From positions 15,005 to 79,004 of the forward strand of contig JAEZEJ010000028.1 of the NCBI GenBank assembly GCA_023417775.1: a stretch of 64,000 nucleotides of DNA. The letters are read 5' to 3'. The notes under the pieces were generated by a model that saw only the letters and a program-made list of their open reading frames with translations, searched no databases and was not told the DNA's origin. This DNA is from Actinomycetes bacterium. GTDB taxonomy: Bacteria; Actinomycetota; Actinomycetes; Propionibacteriales; Nocardioidaceae. Shown here piece after piece: positions 40,704-50,044 of the stretch. Made by a program: the position numbers and the translations under genes. Numbering within the stretch: the first letter of the stretch is position 1; every line of letters starts with the position of its first letter.

Positions 40704-41780
40704 GTGGACCGTAGCGTCAACATCTCACAGCAGTTCCTCGAGCCCTACGCCTCACCGGCGATCGTCCGGCTCGACACCACCGGCATCGTCGTGGGATGGA
40801 GCGATGCCGCCGAACGCATGAAGGGGTACACGGCGGCGGAGATCATCGGTCGTTCCTTCGAGACCTTCTATCGCGACGTGGACCGGCAGCGGGACACGCC
40901 GAATCGGCTGCTCGCGGCGGCGCGGCGCGACGGCTTCGTGCAGGACACCGGGTGGCGGCTGCGGGCCGACGGGACCCAGTTCTGGGCGCATGTGATGATC
41001 ACCGCCGTCTCCGCCGGCGACGGGGCAGAGGGATTCGTCAAGGTTGTCCGTGACATCACGCCGGCGCGGCTCGAAGAGGAGTCCCGGCAACGCTTCCTGC
41101 GTACCTTCGTGCACGACTTCCAGACTCCCATCACCGCACTGGTCGGGTACACCGCGCTCCTGCAGGAGACCGTCGAGGATCCCTGCCCCCTTCTCGATCA
41201 CATCGGCACCGCCAGCGACCAGGCCGCGGACATGTTGCGCGAGCTGGCCGGCCTCGCCCAGGCCGAGACCCCGCGTCTCACGTCCATCGCCGCCGAGGAG
41301 TTCGATCTGGGCGATGTCGTGCACGATGCCGCCACCGTCGTATTGCCCGGTGACGTCTACCAACGGCTGGCGGTCACCGGCGACGGCTCGATCACCGCGC
41401 ACACGCAGCGTCACACGCTCCTGCGGATTCTCGTCAATCTGCTCGACAATGCCGTCAAGTACACCGACGAGGACATCATCGTCGAGCTGACCCAGAGCGC
41501 TCGGCACATGACCATCGCGATCCATGACCACGGTCCCGGCATCGCGAAAGCGGACCTGGAGCACATCTTCCAGCCCTACTACCGTGCTCACCGCTCCGAT
41601 GTGGTCGACGGCGGCACGGGACTCGGCCTCTCCAGCGCCCTCGCCCTCATCCGGACTCTCGGCGGGGAACTGCGGGTCCACAGCATCGTCGGCGAAGGAT
41701 CGACCTTCACGATCGTGCTGCCGCGCGAACCGGGCTCCGGGGCCAATTCCGCCGGTCGGCCGCAGCTCGCCGCGTCCTGA
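40704..41780 (+). CDS. PAS-domain sensor histidine kinase
   Basis: This 358-residue soluble kinase has an N-terminal PAS domain (about 15-115: SPAIVRLDTTGIVVGWSDAAERMKGYTAAEIIGRSFETFY in outline, ending FVKVVRDIT). The dimerisation box is FLRTFVHDFQTPITALVGYTALL, with Asp-Phe after the phospho-acceptor His where Glu-Leu is more common. The ATPase domain follows (LVNLLDNAVKYTDEDI, DHGPGIAKADLEHIFQPYYR, GGTGLGLSSALALI). No response regulator is adjacent, so it is an orphan. The GTG start at 40704 is preceded by a weak site. Confidence 0.88.
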   Translation: MDRSVNISQQFLEPYASPAIVRLDTTGIVVGWSDAAERMKGYTAAEIIGRSFETFYRDVDRQRDTPNRLLAAARRDGFVQDTGWRLRADGTQFWAHVMITAVSAGDGAEGFVKVVRDITPARLEEESRQRFLRTFVHDFQTPITALVGYTALLQETVEDPCPLLDHIGTASDQAADMLRELAGLAQAETPRLTSIAAEEFDLGDVVHDAATVVLPGDVYQRLAVTGDGSITAHTQRHTLLRILVNLLDNAVKYTDEDIIVELTQSARHMTIAIHDHGPGIAKADLEHIFQPYYRAHRSDVVDGGTGLGLSSALALIRTLGGELRVHSIVGEGSTFTIVLPREPGSGANSAGRPQLAAS

Positions 41781-41798
41781 GCCGCCGCGCAGAGGCGT

Positions 41799-43637
41799 TC
41801 ACAGCCGCCCGCGCAGAGATCGATCGGCGGCGCGCTGCTGTTCGAGGGCGGCTATGAGGGTGCGCGCATCGTGCGGGCCCCGATGGCGGATGCCGTTGAG
41901 GAAGAAGGTCGGCGTGCCCATCGCACCGCTGGCGGAGGCGCTGGCCTCGTCGTCGCGGACCCGATCGCGGACCTGGGCATCGGCGCAGTCCTGCGTGAAC
42001 TGGTCGAGGTCGAGGCCGAGCTGATCGGCATAGCCCACCAGGTCGTCATCCTCCAGGTGCGCCTGCGACCCGAACAGCAGGGCGTACATCTCCCAGAACT
42101 TGCCCTGCCGTCCGGCGGCCTCCGCCACGATCGCCGCATCGAAGGCGCGCGGATGGACATCCTCGAGGGGCAGGTGCCGCACCGCGAAGCACAGGTCATC
42201 GCCGAAGTGCGCGCGCAGGTCGTCGCCCATGCCGGTGCTCCGCGCGCAGAAGGGGCATTCGAAGTCGAAATACTCGACCACGACGACCGGGGCATCGGGA
42301 TCGCCGTGGATGTGGTCGCGCTCGGGATCCAGCGGCGGGTCGAGCACCGTCGGCAGATCGGCGCTCTCCTCACCCAGGTGGTTCCGCGCGACACGGAAGA
42401 CGATCCAGCCGAGCACCCAGGAGAGCGCCATCGCCAGCAGGACGCCCACCACCGCGAATCGGGCGGTCTCCCCCTCGAAGGCCAGCGAGACGATCAGCAG
42501 CGACATGGTGAAGCCGATCCCCGAGAGGGCGGCACCGCCCGTGACGCTGCCGGGACCGACGCCGTCCGGGAGCGTGCCGAGTCGGAGCCGGACCGCCGCC
42601 CACGCGCCGAGCGAGATGCCGAGGGTCTTGCCGACCACCAGGCCGACGACGATGCCCCAGGTCACCGGCGAGCGCAGCGCCTCCCCGAGGACGCCTCCGC
42701 GCAGGTCCACGCCCGCATTGGCGAGCGCGAAGATCGGCACGATGACGAGGGCGACCGGTGCGGCGATGACCGTGTGCAGACGCTCGTTCACCGAGATCGA
42801 GCGCGCGAGGCCCGCCTGGGCCGACCGGGCCACCCGCGCCTGCGGTGACTGCCAGTAGTCCCGGAAGAGGTACTTGGCGCGGACGACGTCCTCGCGCTCG
42901 GGGGCCGCCGCGGGGACGAGCAGCCCGGCGGCCATACCGGCGAGCGAGGGATGGATGCCCGAGAGCAGGGTGGCCGCCCAGAGCACGACGATCACGACGA
43001 CATAGGGGCTGCTCCGCCACTGCTTCGAGCGGCCGAGCAGCCACAGCAGACCGAGGCATCCGAAGGCGATGAGGAGCGGGGTGATGGCGAGATCGTCGGT
43101 GTAGAAGATGCCGATGATGGAGACGGCGAGGAAGTCGTCGACGACCGTCAGGGTGAGCAGGAAGACCCGCAGCTGGCTCGACATCGCGGGTCCGACGAGG
43201 GCGAGCGCCCCGAGCAGGAAGGCCGTGTCGGTGCCGACGACCGCGCCCCATCCTCGGGCCGCCTCACCGCCGGCGATCGCCAGGTAGAGCAGGGCGGGAA
43301 GCGCCACGCCGAACAGGCCGGCGACGAGGGGCACGAGGGCGCGACGGCGGTCCCGCAGGGAGCCGACGGCGAACTCCTGGCGCACCTCCAGGCCGATGAG
43401 GAAGAAGAAGACCACCATGAGGCCGTCGTTGACCCAGTGGTGCAGGTCCATGTCGATGATGAAGTCGCCGACCTCGACCATGATCGGGATTTCCAGCAGA
43501 TGCTCGTAGCCGTCGGAGAACGGGGAGTTGGCCCACACCAGGGCGATCAGCGCGACGCCGACGAGCAGCAGGGCGCTCCCGGACTCGGTGCGCAACCGCT
43601 CGATGACTCGCTGGACCCCCGCGTCGACCGCGCTCAT
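41799..43637 (-). CDS. nhaA: NhaA Na+/H+ antiporter fused to a DsbA-like thioredoxin domain
   Basis: This 612-residue protein has NhaA in residues 1 to about 400: helices with VEVGDFIIDMDLHHWVNDGLMVVFFFLIGLEVRQEF in outline, GTDTAFLLGALALVGP and LTVVDDFLAVSIIGIFYTDD, which contains the paired Asp residues of the ion site. After a linker (EESADLPTVLDPPLDPERDHIHGDPDAP) comes a DsbA/thioredoxin fold with YFDFECPFCARS, a CPFC active site. The C-terminus should lie on the cytoplasmic side. AGGTGAG precedes the ATG at 43637. NhaA-thioredoxin fusions occur in actinobacteria; the redox partner is unknown. Confidence 0.9.
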   Translation of the reverse strand: MSAVDAGVQRVIERLRTESGSALLLVGVALIALVWANSPFSDGYEHLLEIPIMVEVGDFIIDMDLHHWVNDGLMVVFFFLIGLEVRQEFAVGSLRDRRRALVPLVAGLFGVALPALLYLAIAGGEAARGWGAVVGTDTAFLLGALALVGPAMSSQLRVFLLTLTVVDDFLAVSIIGIFYTDDLAITPLLIAFGCLGLLWLLGRSKQWRSSPYVVVIVVLWAATLLSGIHPSLAGMAAGLLVPAAAPEREDVVRAKYLFRDYWQSPQARVARSAQAGLARSISVNERLHTVIAAPVALVIVPIFALANAGVDLRGGVLGEALRSPVTWGIVVGLVVGKTLGISLGAWAAVRLRLGTLPDGVGPGSVTGGAALSGIGFTMSLLIVSLAFEGETARFAVVGVLLAMALSWVLGWIVFRVARNHLGEESADLPTVLDPPLDPERDHIHGDPDAPVVVVEYFDFECPFCARSTGMGDDLRAHFGDDLCFAVRHLPLEDVHPRAFDAAIVAEAAGRQGKFWEMYALLFGSQAHLEDDDLVGYADQLGLDLDQFTQDCADAQVRDRVRDDEASASASGAMGTPTFFLNGIRHRGPHDARTLIAALEQQRAADRSLRGRL

Positions 43638-43775
43638 ATCGCTCACCTCTCGGACAACTCCGCCGAGCGTCAACTTACTCCCGCCGAGCGTGCGTCATCG
43701 AATGTGACGCTTGCGTCCCCTGACCCGCTCAGGAAGGATCGCCACGGCACCTATGCCGATTCTCTGGGAGGCCGG

Positions 43776-44594
43776 ATGCAGCAGACGAGCGCACGTGACA
43801 TGACCTTCGACGTCGAACAGGGCGGGGACGGTCCACCGGTCGTGCTCTTACACGGATTCCCCGAGACCGCGGCCAGCTGGCGGACCGTCGCCGGGATGCT
43901 GCAGGAGGCGGGCCACCGCACCTATGCGCCGAATCAGCGCGGCTACTCGCCCGGCGCACGGCCCGACGGAGTCGAGTCCTATTCGATGGACACCCTGGCC
44001 GAGGATGTGCTCGCACTCGCCGATGCCTGGGGCCTGGATCGCTTCCACCTCGTGGGGCACGACTGGGGATCGGCGGTGGCGTGGAAGCTCGCGGCGCTGC
44101 ATCCCGAACGGGTCGAGACCCTGACGGCGGTATCGGTGCCCCACCTGGCGGCGTACGGATGGGCCCTGGCGAATGATCCCGACCAGCAGCGGCGCGCCTC
44201 CTATATCGGCCTGTTCCGCGACGGGCAGCGCGCCGAGGGCCTCCTGCTGGAGGACGATGCCCGGCGGCTCATCGCGATGTTCGAGGGCCGTGTACCGGAG
44301 ACGCTCATCGAGGAGCACGTCGCGACGCTGCGCGAGCCGGGGGCGCTGACCGCGGCCCTCAACTGGTATCGCGCCATGGGCCCGGAGACCGACCTGCCCG
44401 CGGTCCGCGTGCCGACGACCTATGTCTGGAGCACCGCCGACCAGGCCCTCGGTCGCGCCGGGGCCGAACGCTGCGGGGATCACGTCGACGCCGACTACCG
44501 CTTCGTCGAGCTCGAGGGGATCTCCCACTGGATCCCCGAGGAGGCTCCCCGCGCTCTGACCGACGCCATCCTCGCGCGCACCTCGGGACAGTGA
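43776..44594 (+). CDS. alpha/beta hydrolase, epoxide hydrolase-like
   Basis: This 272-residue hydrolase has the oxyanion motif LLHGFPETAASW, nucleophile Asp in LVGHDWGSAVAWKLA and catalytic His in LEGISHWIPEEAP. An Asp nucleophile with HGFPE is the mark of epoxide hydrolases and haloalkane dehalogenases; the RGYSPGARPDG loop favours epoxide hydrolase. GGGAGG precedes the ATG. It is coupled to the flavin oxidoreductase gene downstream (one-base overlap), which suggests a shared pathway. Confidence 0.88.
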   Translation: MQQTSARDMTFDVEQGGDGPPVVLLHGFPETAASWRTVAGMLQEAGHRTYAPNQRGYSPGARPDGVESYSMDTLAEDVLALADAWGLDRFHLVGHDWGSAVAWKLAALHPERVETLTAVSVPHLAAYGWALANDPDQQRRASYIGLFRDGQRAEGLLLEDDARRLIAMFEGRVPETLIEEHVATLREPGALTAALNWYRAMGPETDLPAVRVPTTYVWSTADQALGRAGAERCGDHVDADYRFVELEGISHWIPEEAPRALTDAILARTSGQ

Positions 44595-45961
44595 TGCCTG
44601 GTGCCGGGGTGATCGAGGAGCTGATCCGCGAGCTTCCAGCGGGCAGCGTCGTCGCCGATGCCGAGGTGCTGCTCTCCTATGCACGTGACCGCGAGCTCTG
44701 GGCGCCATCCGCGCTGCCCGAGGCGGTCGTGCGACCGAGGAGCACCGAGCAGGTCGCGACGGTGATGCGCTGGGCGAGCCGCCACACGGTGCCCGTCGTC
44801 CCGCGGGGCGCCGGCTCCGGTCTGGCCGGTGCCGCCAACGCGGTCGAGGGCGGGATCGTGCTCAGCCTCGAGGCGATGGACGATGTGCTGGCTGTGGACC
44901 CGGCCAACCAGTGCGCCGTCGTCCAGCCGGGCGTGATCACGGCCGATCTCAAGAGGCTCGTCGCCGGTCACGGTCTGCGCTACCCGCCCGACCCGGGGTC
45001 GACCGAGTTCTGCACGATCGGCGGCAATGTCGCGACCAATGCGGGCGGCCTGTGCTGCCTGAAGTACGGCGTCACCCGCGACTCCGTCATCGGGCTCGAG
45101 GTGGTCCTCGCCGATGGACGGATCCTGCGGACCGGCGGACGGACCGTCAAGGACGTGGCGGGACTCGATCTGCTCGGGCTCTTCGTGGGGAGCGAGGGGA
45201 TGCTGGGGGTCGTCACCGAGATCACCGTGCGGTTGCGCCCCGCGCCGCGGTCGGTCGCGACCCTCGTCGCGAGCTTCGACGATCTCAATGCCGCGGGACG
45301 GGCGGTGGCCGGCGTCGTGAGGGAGGGCCGCCCGAGCATGTGCGAGCTGATGGACGCGCCCACGCTCCGCGCCGTCGAGGAGTACCGGCCCAGCGGACTG
45401 GACACCGAGGCCGCGGCCCTCCTGCTGGTGCAGACCGATGACGGGGATGCCGAGGCGATCGAACGCTGTGCGCGGGCCTGTGAGGAGGCCGGTGCCGGAT
45501 TCGTGATGACCACGCAGGACGATGCCGAATCCGAGCTGCTCACGATGGCGAGGCGCACCGCGCTGGACGCCCTCGAGGCCCGCGGCCAGTGGCTGCTGGA
45601 CGATGTGTGCGTGCCGCTCTCGGCCGTGCCCGATCTCGTCGCGGGATGTCAGGAGATCGGCGAGGGTCACGGGGTGACGGTGGCCTGCTTCGGCCACATC
45701 GGCGACGGCAACATGCATCCGACCGTGGTCTTCGACCACGGCGACGCCGATGCCGCATCACGTGCGCGGCTCGCGGCCGAGGAGATCGTGCGGCTCGGAC
45801 TGCGGCTCGGCGGCACCGTGACCGGCGAGCACGGGGTGGGCCTCGCCAAGCGCGAGCTGATGGCCGAGCAGGTCGGTGCGGTGCACCTGGAGGTCCAGCG
45901 AGCGGTCAAGCACGCCCTCGACCCCCTCGGGATCCTCAATCCGGGCAAGTCCCTCGGCTGA
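44594..45961 (+). CDS. FAD-linked oxidase, GlcD/D-lactate dehydrogenase type
   Basis: This 455-residue flavoenzyme has the FAD_binding_4 domain (RPRSTEQVATVMRWASRHTVPVVPRGAGSGLAGAANAVEGG in outline, DPGSTEFCTIGGNVATNAGGLCCLKYGVT) and the C-terminal FAD-oxidase domain with CFGHIGDGNMHP and GEHGVGLAKRELM, typical of glycolate oxidase subunit GlcD and D-lactate dehydrogenases. It would oxidise a 2-hydroxy acid to a 2-oxo acid. GTG at 44591 is an alternative start. It follows the epoxide hydrolase without a gap; the two could act in sequence on an epoxy acid. Confidence 0.9.
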   Translation: MPGAGVIEELIRELPAGSVVADAEVLLSYARDRELWAPSALPEAVVRPRSTEQVATVMRWASRHTVPVVPRGAGSGLAGAANAVEGGIVLSLEAMDDVLAVDPANQCAVVQPGVITADLKRLVAGHGLRYPPDPGSTEFCTIGGNVATNAGGLCCLKYGVTRDSVIGLEVVLADGRILRTGGRTVKDVAGLDLLGLFVGSEGMLGVVTEITVRLRPAPRSVATLVASFDDLNAAGRAVAGVVREGRPSMCELMDAPTLRAVEEYRPSGLDTEAAALLLVQTDDGDAEAIERCARACEEAGAGFVMTTQDDAESELLTMARRTALDALEARGQWLLDDVCVPLSAVPDLVAGCQEIGEGHGVTVACFGHIGDGNMHPTVVFDHGDADAASRARLAAEEIVRLGLRLGGTVTGEHGVGLAKRELMAEQVGAVHLEVQRAVKHALDPLGILNPGKSLG

Positions 45962-46074
45962 GTCGTCTCCCCCGCGCGGGCGGGTGCGGTACGGACCGGA
46001 AGCCGGGCCCGCGACCACGCCGAGTGGTGCCATCTCGCCCGCGAGTGACAGGGGTGCCGGCCGACGCCGGAGCC

Positions 46075-46656
46075 TCACTTCCCGCGCAGGCTCGCCAGGT
46101 GGTGGCGGAGGGCAGCCCGGACCCCGTCGGCATCCACGCGGCCGTGCGGAGTGATCGCATCGAGCGTGAGCCCGCCGATGAGGGCGCCGAGCCGTGTGGC
46201 CTCCTCCTCATGCCCCGCCACCCCGGCCGAGACGAGCGCCGCGGACAACGCCTCGCGCAGATCATGCCCCATCCGGGCCGTCGCCGCGGCCAGGATCGGA
46301 CGCGTACGCGAGGCGACGATGAACTCCACGAGCACCGCCGCCTCATCGACCCGCTGGTCATCGACCGGCAGCACCTCCTCGACGAATACCGCGAGACGCT
46401 CGGGCCACTCGGCGCCGATGCCCTCCAGCCGATGCCGGGCCAGCCGCTCGCCCATGCGTCGGCCGACCTCCTCGGCCGTGGCCGTCAACAGGTCATCGCT
46501 GCCGTCGAAGTAGTGCCGGACGGAACCGACATTGAGACCGGCCTCGTCGGCCACCCGTCGCAGCGACAATGCCGCCGCGCCCTCGCGGGCGACCAGCCGC
46601 AACGCTGCGGCGACAACATCGGATCGACGGCGGTCGGCATCGAGTCGGGCCGGCAT
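46075..46656 (-). CDS. TetR-family regulator of the ABC-F gene
   Basis: This 193-residue regulator has the helix-turn-helix ALSLRRVADEAGLNVGSVRHYFDGSDDLL in outline (about 30-58) and a TetR_C_6-like second half. It begins one base after the ABC-F stop codon, so both come from one message. A strong palindrome lies just upstream of the ABC-F start, and the TetR is probably its ligand-releasable repressor. The inducer may be an antibiotic that the ABC-F protects against. Confidence 0.9.
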   Translation of the reverse strand: MPARLDADRRRSDVVAAALRLVAREGAAALSLRRVADEAGLNVGSVRHYFDGSDDLLTATAEEVGRRMGERLARHRLEGIGAEWPERLAVFVEEVLPVDDQRVDEAAVLVEFIVASRTRPILAAATARMGHDLREALSAALVSAGVAGHEEEATRLGALIGGLTLDAITPHGRVDADGVRAALRHHLASLRGK

Positions 46657-46657
46657 G

Positions 46658-48313
46658 TCAGGCCGCCCAGACGGGCTCGTCGGCCTCGCGGACGGCTCCC
46701 GCGTCGTCGACGACGAGGTAGCGGTCGAACTCCCTCGCGAACCAGCGATCGTGCGTCACCGCGAGCACCGTGCCATCGAAGGAGCGCAACGCCTGCTGGA
46801 GCGCCTCGGCCGACAGCAGGTCGAGATTGTCGGTCGGCTCGTCGAGCAGGAGGAGCGTCGCCCCGCCCAGCTCGAGGAGCAGGATCTGGAAGCGGGCCTT
46901 CTGTCCGCCCGAGAGCGAGGCGAAGTCCTGTTCGGCCGAGGTGGCCAGCTCGTAGCGATCGAGCGCTCGCGATGCGGTCTCACGGTCCATCCCATCACGA
47001 TGCTCGTCGCCGCGGTGCAGGATCTGGACCAGGGTCCGGCCGTGCAGGTCCGGGCGGCCCTGAGTCTGCGCGAACCAGCCGGGCCGCACCCGAGCCCCGA
47101 GACGGGCGACGCCCGCGTACTCGACGGGCTCGATGGGCAGATCGCCAACCGGACGATGCTGCACATCGGGTCGGGTGCCGCCGGCCGCGAGCAGCCTCAG
47201 CAGGTGGGACTTGCCCGTGCCATTCGGGCCGAGGACCCCGACCCGGTCGCCGTACCAGACCTCCAGATCGAAGGGATCGGTCAGGCCCGTGAGCTCCAGC
47301 TGCTCGCAGACGATGGCCCGCTTGCCGGTCCGGCCGCCCCGCAGCCGCATGTCGATGCGCTGCTCCCGCGGCCGCTCCTGCGGCGGCCCCGCCTGCTCGA
47401 AGCGGGCCAGCCGGGTCTGCGCGGCGCGATATCGCGAGGTCATGTCGGAGTTGTAGGCGGCCTTCTGCTTGTAGGTCTGGACCAGCGTCTTCAGCTTGGC
47501 GTGCTCGTCGTCCCAGCGGCGGCGCAGCTCGTCGAGTCGTTCGAAACGCCGTTCGCGGGCCTCGTGGTAGGTCGCGAAGCCGCCGGGGTGGGTCCACGTC
47601 GTGTTGCCGGAGCCCGCAAGCTCGAGGGTCACGATGCTGTCGGCCGTGCGTGCCAGCAGCTCTCGGTCGTGGCTGACGAAGAGCACGCTCTTGGAGGTGG
47701 CACGCAGCTGCTCCTCGAGCCAGCGCTTGCCGGCGACGTCGAGATAGTTGTCGGGCTCGTCGAGCAGCAGTACCTCGTCGTCGCCACGGAGCAGGGCTTC
47801 GAGCACGAGCCGCTTCTGCTCCCCGCCGGAGAGGGTCCGCACCGCACGTCCCCGGCAGCGGTCCACCGGCTCGCCCAGAGCGGCGACCGTGCAGGTGTCC
47901 CACAGCACCTCGGCCTCGTAGCCGCCGGCATCTCCCCACGCGGCGAGCGCGGAGGCGTAGGCGAGCTGGGAGTCCTCATCGCCGGAGGCGTGCATGCGCT
48001 GCTCGGCCCGTTCAAGGCGGGAGGCCGCCGCGCGCACCGTCGGCGGCGCGACGGAGAGCAGCACATCGCCGACCGTCTCCGCGGCCTGATCGATGAACTG
48101 CCACATGACGCCGAGACCGCCCGAGACGGTCACCGCACCGGAGTCGGCGGGGAGGTCGCCACCGATGATCCGCAGCAGCGAGGTCTTGCCGGCGCCGTTG
48201 GCGCCGATCAGCGCCACCTTGGCCGACTCGCCCACCCGGAAGGAGACGTCATCGAGCAGGACACGCCCGTCGGGGAGTGTCAGCGAGCAGCCGGAGAGGT
48301 CGAGATGGCCCAT
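46658..48313 (-). CDS. ABC-F family ATPase, ribosome-protection type
   Basis: This 551-residue protein has two ABC domains and no membrane segment. The first has GANGAGKTSLLRII, TLSGGEQKRLVLEALL and LLLDEPDNYLD; the second has GPNGTGKSHLLRLL, LSGGQKARFQILLLEL and LLLDEPTDNLDLLSAEALQQAL. The linker between them (about 245-330: FERLDELRRRWDDEHAKLKTLVQTYKQKAAYNSDM in outline) is the helical pair that reaches toward the ribosomal P site. ABC-F proteins either displace ribosome-bound antibiotics or help translation. Linkage to TetR and an operator favours inducible resistance. Confidence 0.9.
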   Translation of the reverse strand: MGHLDLSGCSLTLPDGRVLLDDVSFRVGESAKVALIGANGAGKTSLLRIIGGDLPADSGAVTVSGGLGVMWQFIDQAAETVGDVLLSVAPPTVRAAASRLERAEQRMHASGDEDSQLAYASALAAWGDAGGYEAEVLWDTCTVAALGEPVDRCRGRAVRTLSGGEQKRLVLEALLRGDDEVLLLDEPDNYLDVAGKRWLEEQLRATSKSVLFVSHDRELLARTADSIVTLELAGSGNTTWTHPGGFATYHEARERRFERLDELRRRWDDEHAKLKTLVQTYKQKAAYNSDMTSRYRAAQTRLARFEQAGPPQERPREQRIDMRLRGGRTGKRAIVCEQLELTGLTDPFDLEVWYGDRVGVLGPNGTGKSHLLRLLAAGGTRPDVQHRPVGDLPIEPVEYAGVARLGARVRPGWFAQTQGRPDLHGRTLVQILHRGDEHRDGMDRETASRALDRYELATSAEQDFASLSGGQKARFQILLLELGGATLLLLDEPTDNLDLLSAEALQQALRSFDGTVLAVTHDRWFAREFDRYLVVDDAGAVREADEPVWAA

Positions 48314-48321
48314 GGCTCCTG

Positions 48322-48341
48322 TTTATCACAGTCGTGATAAA
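48322..48341. promoter_or_regulatory. palindromic operator of the ABC-F/tetR operon
   Basis: Perfect 8-bp arms TTTATCAC and GTGATAAA are separated by AGTC, only 8 bases upstream of the ABC-F start. The site is strikingly AT-rich in this genome and may include the -10 box. Binding by the TetR encoded in the same operon is inferred. Confidence 0.7.
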
Positions 48342-48474
48342 TACTGGCGACGAGGAGCAGCGATTGTCGACATATGCCAGTTTTTCCGCTACCGAACCGT
48401 GGAGACCTGGGGTAGTGAGACCGATGTCACAGACGGAAGGATCGAAGCGATACCCCTCGACCCGAAAGGGCCCC

Positions 48475-49845
48475 GTGAGTACCCAGAACTCCATCCACGC
48501 GCGCTACGACATCGATGAGATGCCCCCGTGGGGCGAGGCCACTCTCCTCGGCATCCAGCACGTACTCGTCATGATGGCCAGCAATGTCACCCTGCCGATC
48601 GTGCTCGCCACGGCGATCGGCGCGACCACCGGGGAGACGGCCTTCCTCGTCCAGGTGGCGCTGCTGGTCGCCGGCCTCACCACCTTCCTGCAGACCGTCG
48701 GCTTCGGACCGGTCGGGTCCCGACTGCCGATCGTGCAGGGCACCAGCTTCGGCTTCCTGGCCGTCTCGATCCCGCTCGCCCAGGACTACGGCATCGCCGC
48801 GGTCTTCGGCGGAGCCATCTTCGCCGGTGCCGTGCAGGTCGCGCTCGGCTTCAGCCTGAGGTGGCTGCAGGTGCTCTTCCCACCGCTCGTCAGCGGCATC
48901 GTGGTGCTGGTGATCGGCATCGGCCTGCTGCCGACCGGCATGGCGCTGTTCGCCGGCGGCAACGGCTCACCGGACTTCGGCTCCTTCGCCAATCTCGGCC
49001 TTGCCTCGCTGGTGCTGGTCATCATGCTCGTGCTCTACCGCTTCGGCAATGGGCTCATCGGGGCCTCGGCGGTACTCATCAGCCTGGTCGTCGGCTACCT
49101 CGTGGCGATCCCGATGGGCAAGGTCGACTTCGCCGAGATCAACGACGCCAAGTGGTTCGCGATCCCGACCCCGCTCGAATTCGGCCTGGACTTCCCCGTG
49201 GCGGCGCTGATCGCCATGGGCGCGATGGCGATCGCGACCTCGGTCGAGACCATCGGCGACCTGTCCGCGGTCACCAAGAGCGGTGCCGGACGCGAGGTGA
49301 CCAAGAAGGAGATGTCCGGCGGCGTGATCGCCGACGGCGTCTCGACCGCCTTCGCCTCGCTGTTCAGCGCCCTGCCGAACACGACGTTCGGGCAGAATGT
49401 CGGGCTCGTCGCCTTCACCGGCGTGATGAGCCGCCACGTCGTCTCGATCGGTGCCGCCTTCCTGGTCTTCCTGGGCCTCTTCCCGAAGCTCGCGACGCTC
49501 ATCGCACTGATGCCGTCGTCGGTGATCGGCGGCGCCGCCGTGGTCATGTTCGGCATGATGCTCGGCGCGGGCATCAAGCTGATCGCCGAGAATCCCCTGG
49601 ACCGTCACGACATGCTCGTCATCGCCGTGGCGATCGGCGTCGGTCAGGGCTTCGCGGCCGTGCCCGACTCGATGGCGCTCATGCCCGAGAACATCAAGGT
49701 GCTCCTGGAGACCGGCATCGTCCCGGCGGCGATCCTGGCGGTCGTCATGAACCTCACTCGACCGAAGCCGGACGAGGGTGTTCCCCTCGATATCGATGTC
49801 CCGCTCCCGGACTCGGCCCCGGAGGAACGACGCGACCGGCGCTGA
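48475..49845 (+). CDS. NCS2 (uracil-xanthine) permease
   Basis: This 456-residue transporter has about fourteen helices and the NAT/NCS2 features: MPPWGEATLLGIQHVLVMMASNVTLPIVLA in outline with the conserved QH, PIVQGTSFGFLAV, the substrate Glu in TSVETIGDLSAVTKSG and GQNVGLVAFTGVMSR. It brings in xanthine, uric acid or uracil with a proton or sodium ion. The GTG at 48475 is preceded by GAAAGGG; a longer reading to 48277 would cross the ABC-F operator. There is no enzyme of purine breakdown nearby. Confidence 0.92.
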   Translation: MSTQNSIHARYDIDEMPPWGEATLLGIQHVLVMMASNVTLPIVLATAIGATTGETAFLVQVALLVAGLTTFLQTVGFGPVGSRLPIVQGTSFGFLAVSIPLAQDYGIAAVFGGAIFAGAVQVALGFSLRWLQVLFPPLVSGIVVLVIGIGLLPTGMALFAGGNGSPDFGSFANLGLASLVLVIMLVLYRFGNGLIGASAVLISLVVGYLVAIPMGKVDFAEINDAKWFAIPTPLEFGLDFPVAALIAMGAMAIATSVETIGDLSAVTKSGAGREVTKKEMSGGVIADGVSTAFASLFSALPNTTFGQNVGLVAFTGVMSRHVVSIGAAFLVFLGLFPKLATLIALMPSSVIGGAAVVMFGMMLGAGIKLIAENPLDRHDMLVIAVAIGVGQGFAAVPDSMALMPENIKVLLETGIVPAAILAVVMNLTRPKPDEGVPLDIDVPLPDSAPEERRDRR

Positions 49846-50044
49846 CACGACACGTCAACGGACTTAACCTATCCGCCGCGCTGTGACAGCCGAAGGCGCA
49901 TGGATCGACTGGATCGCAGAACGTACGCGAGCAGCCACGATGTCAAGGTCGGCCGCGAACGGCTCTTCGTGAATCATGAGTTTCTCGACGTCCTCACTCG
50001 ACCAGAGCGACGGCGTGCTGACTGCGGGTGGTTAGGCTCGATCG

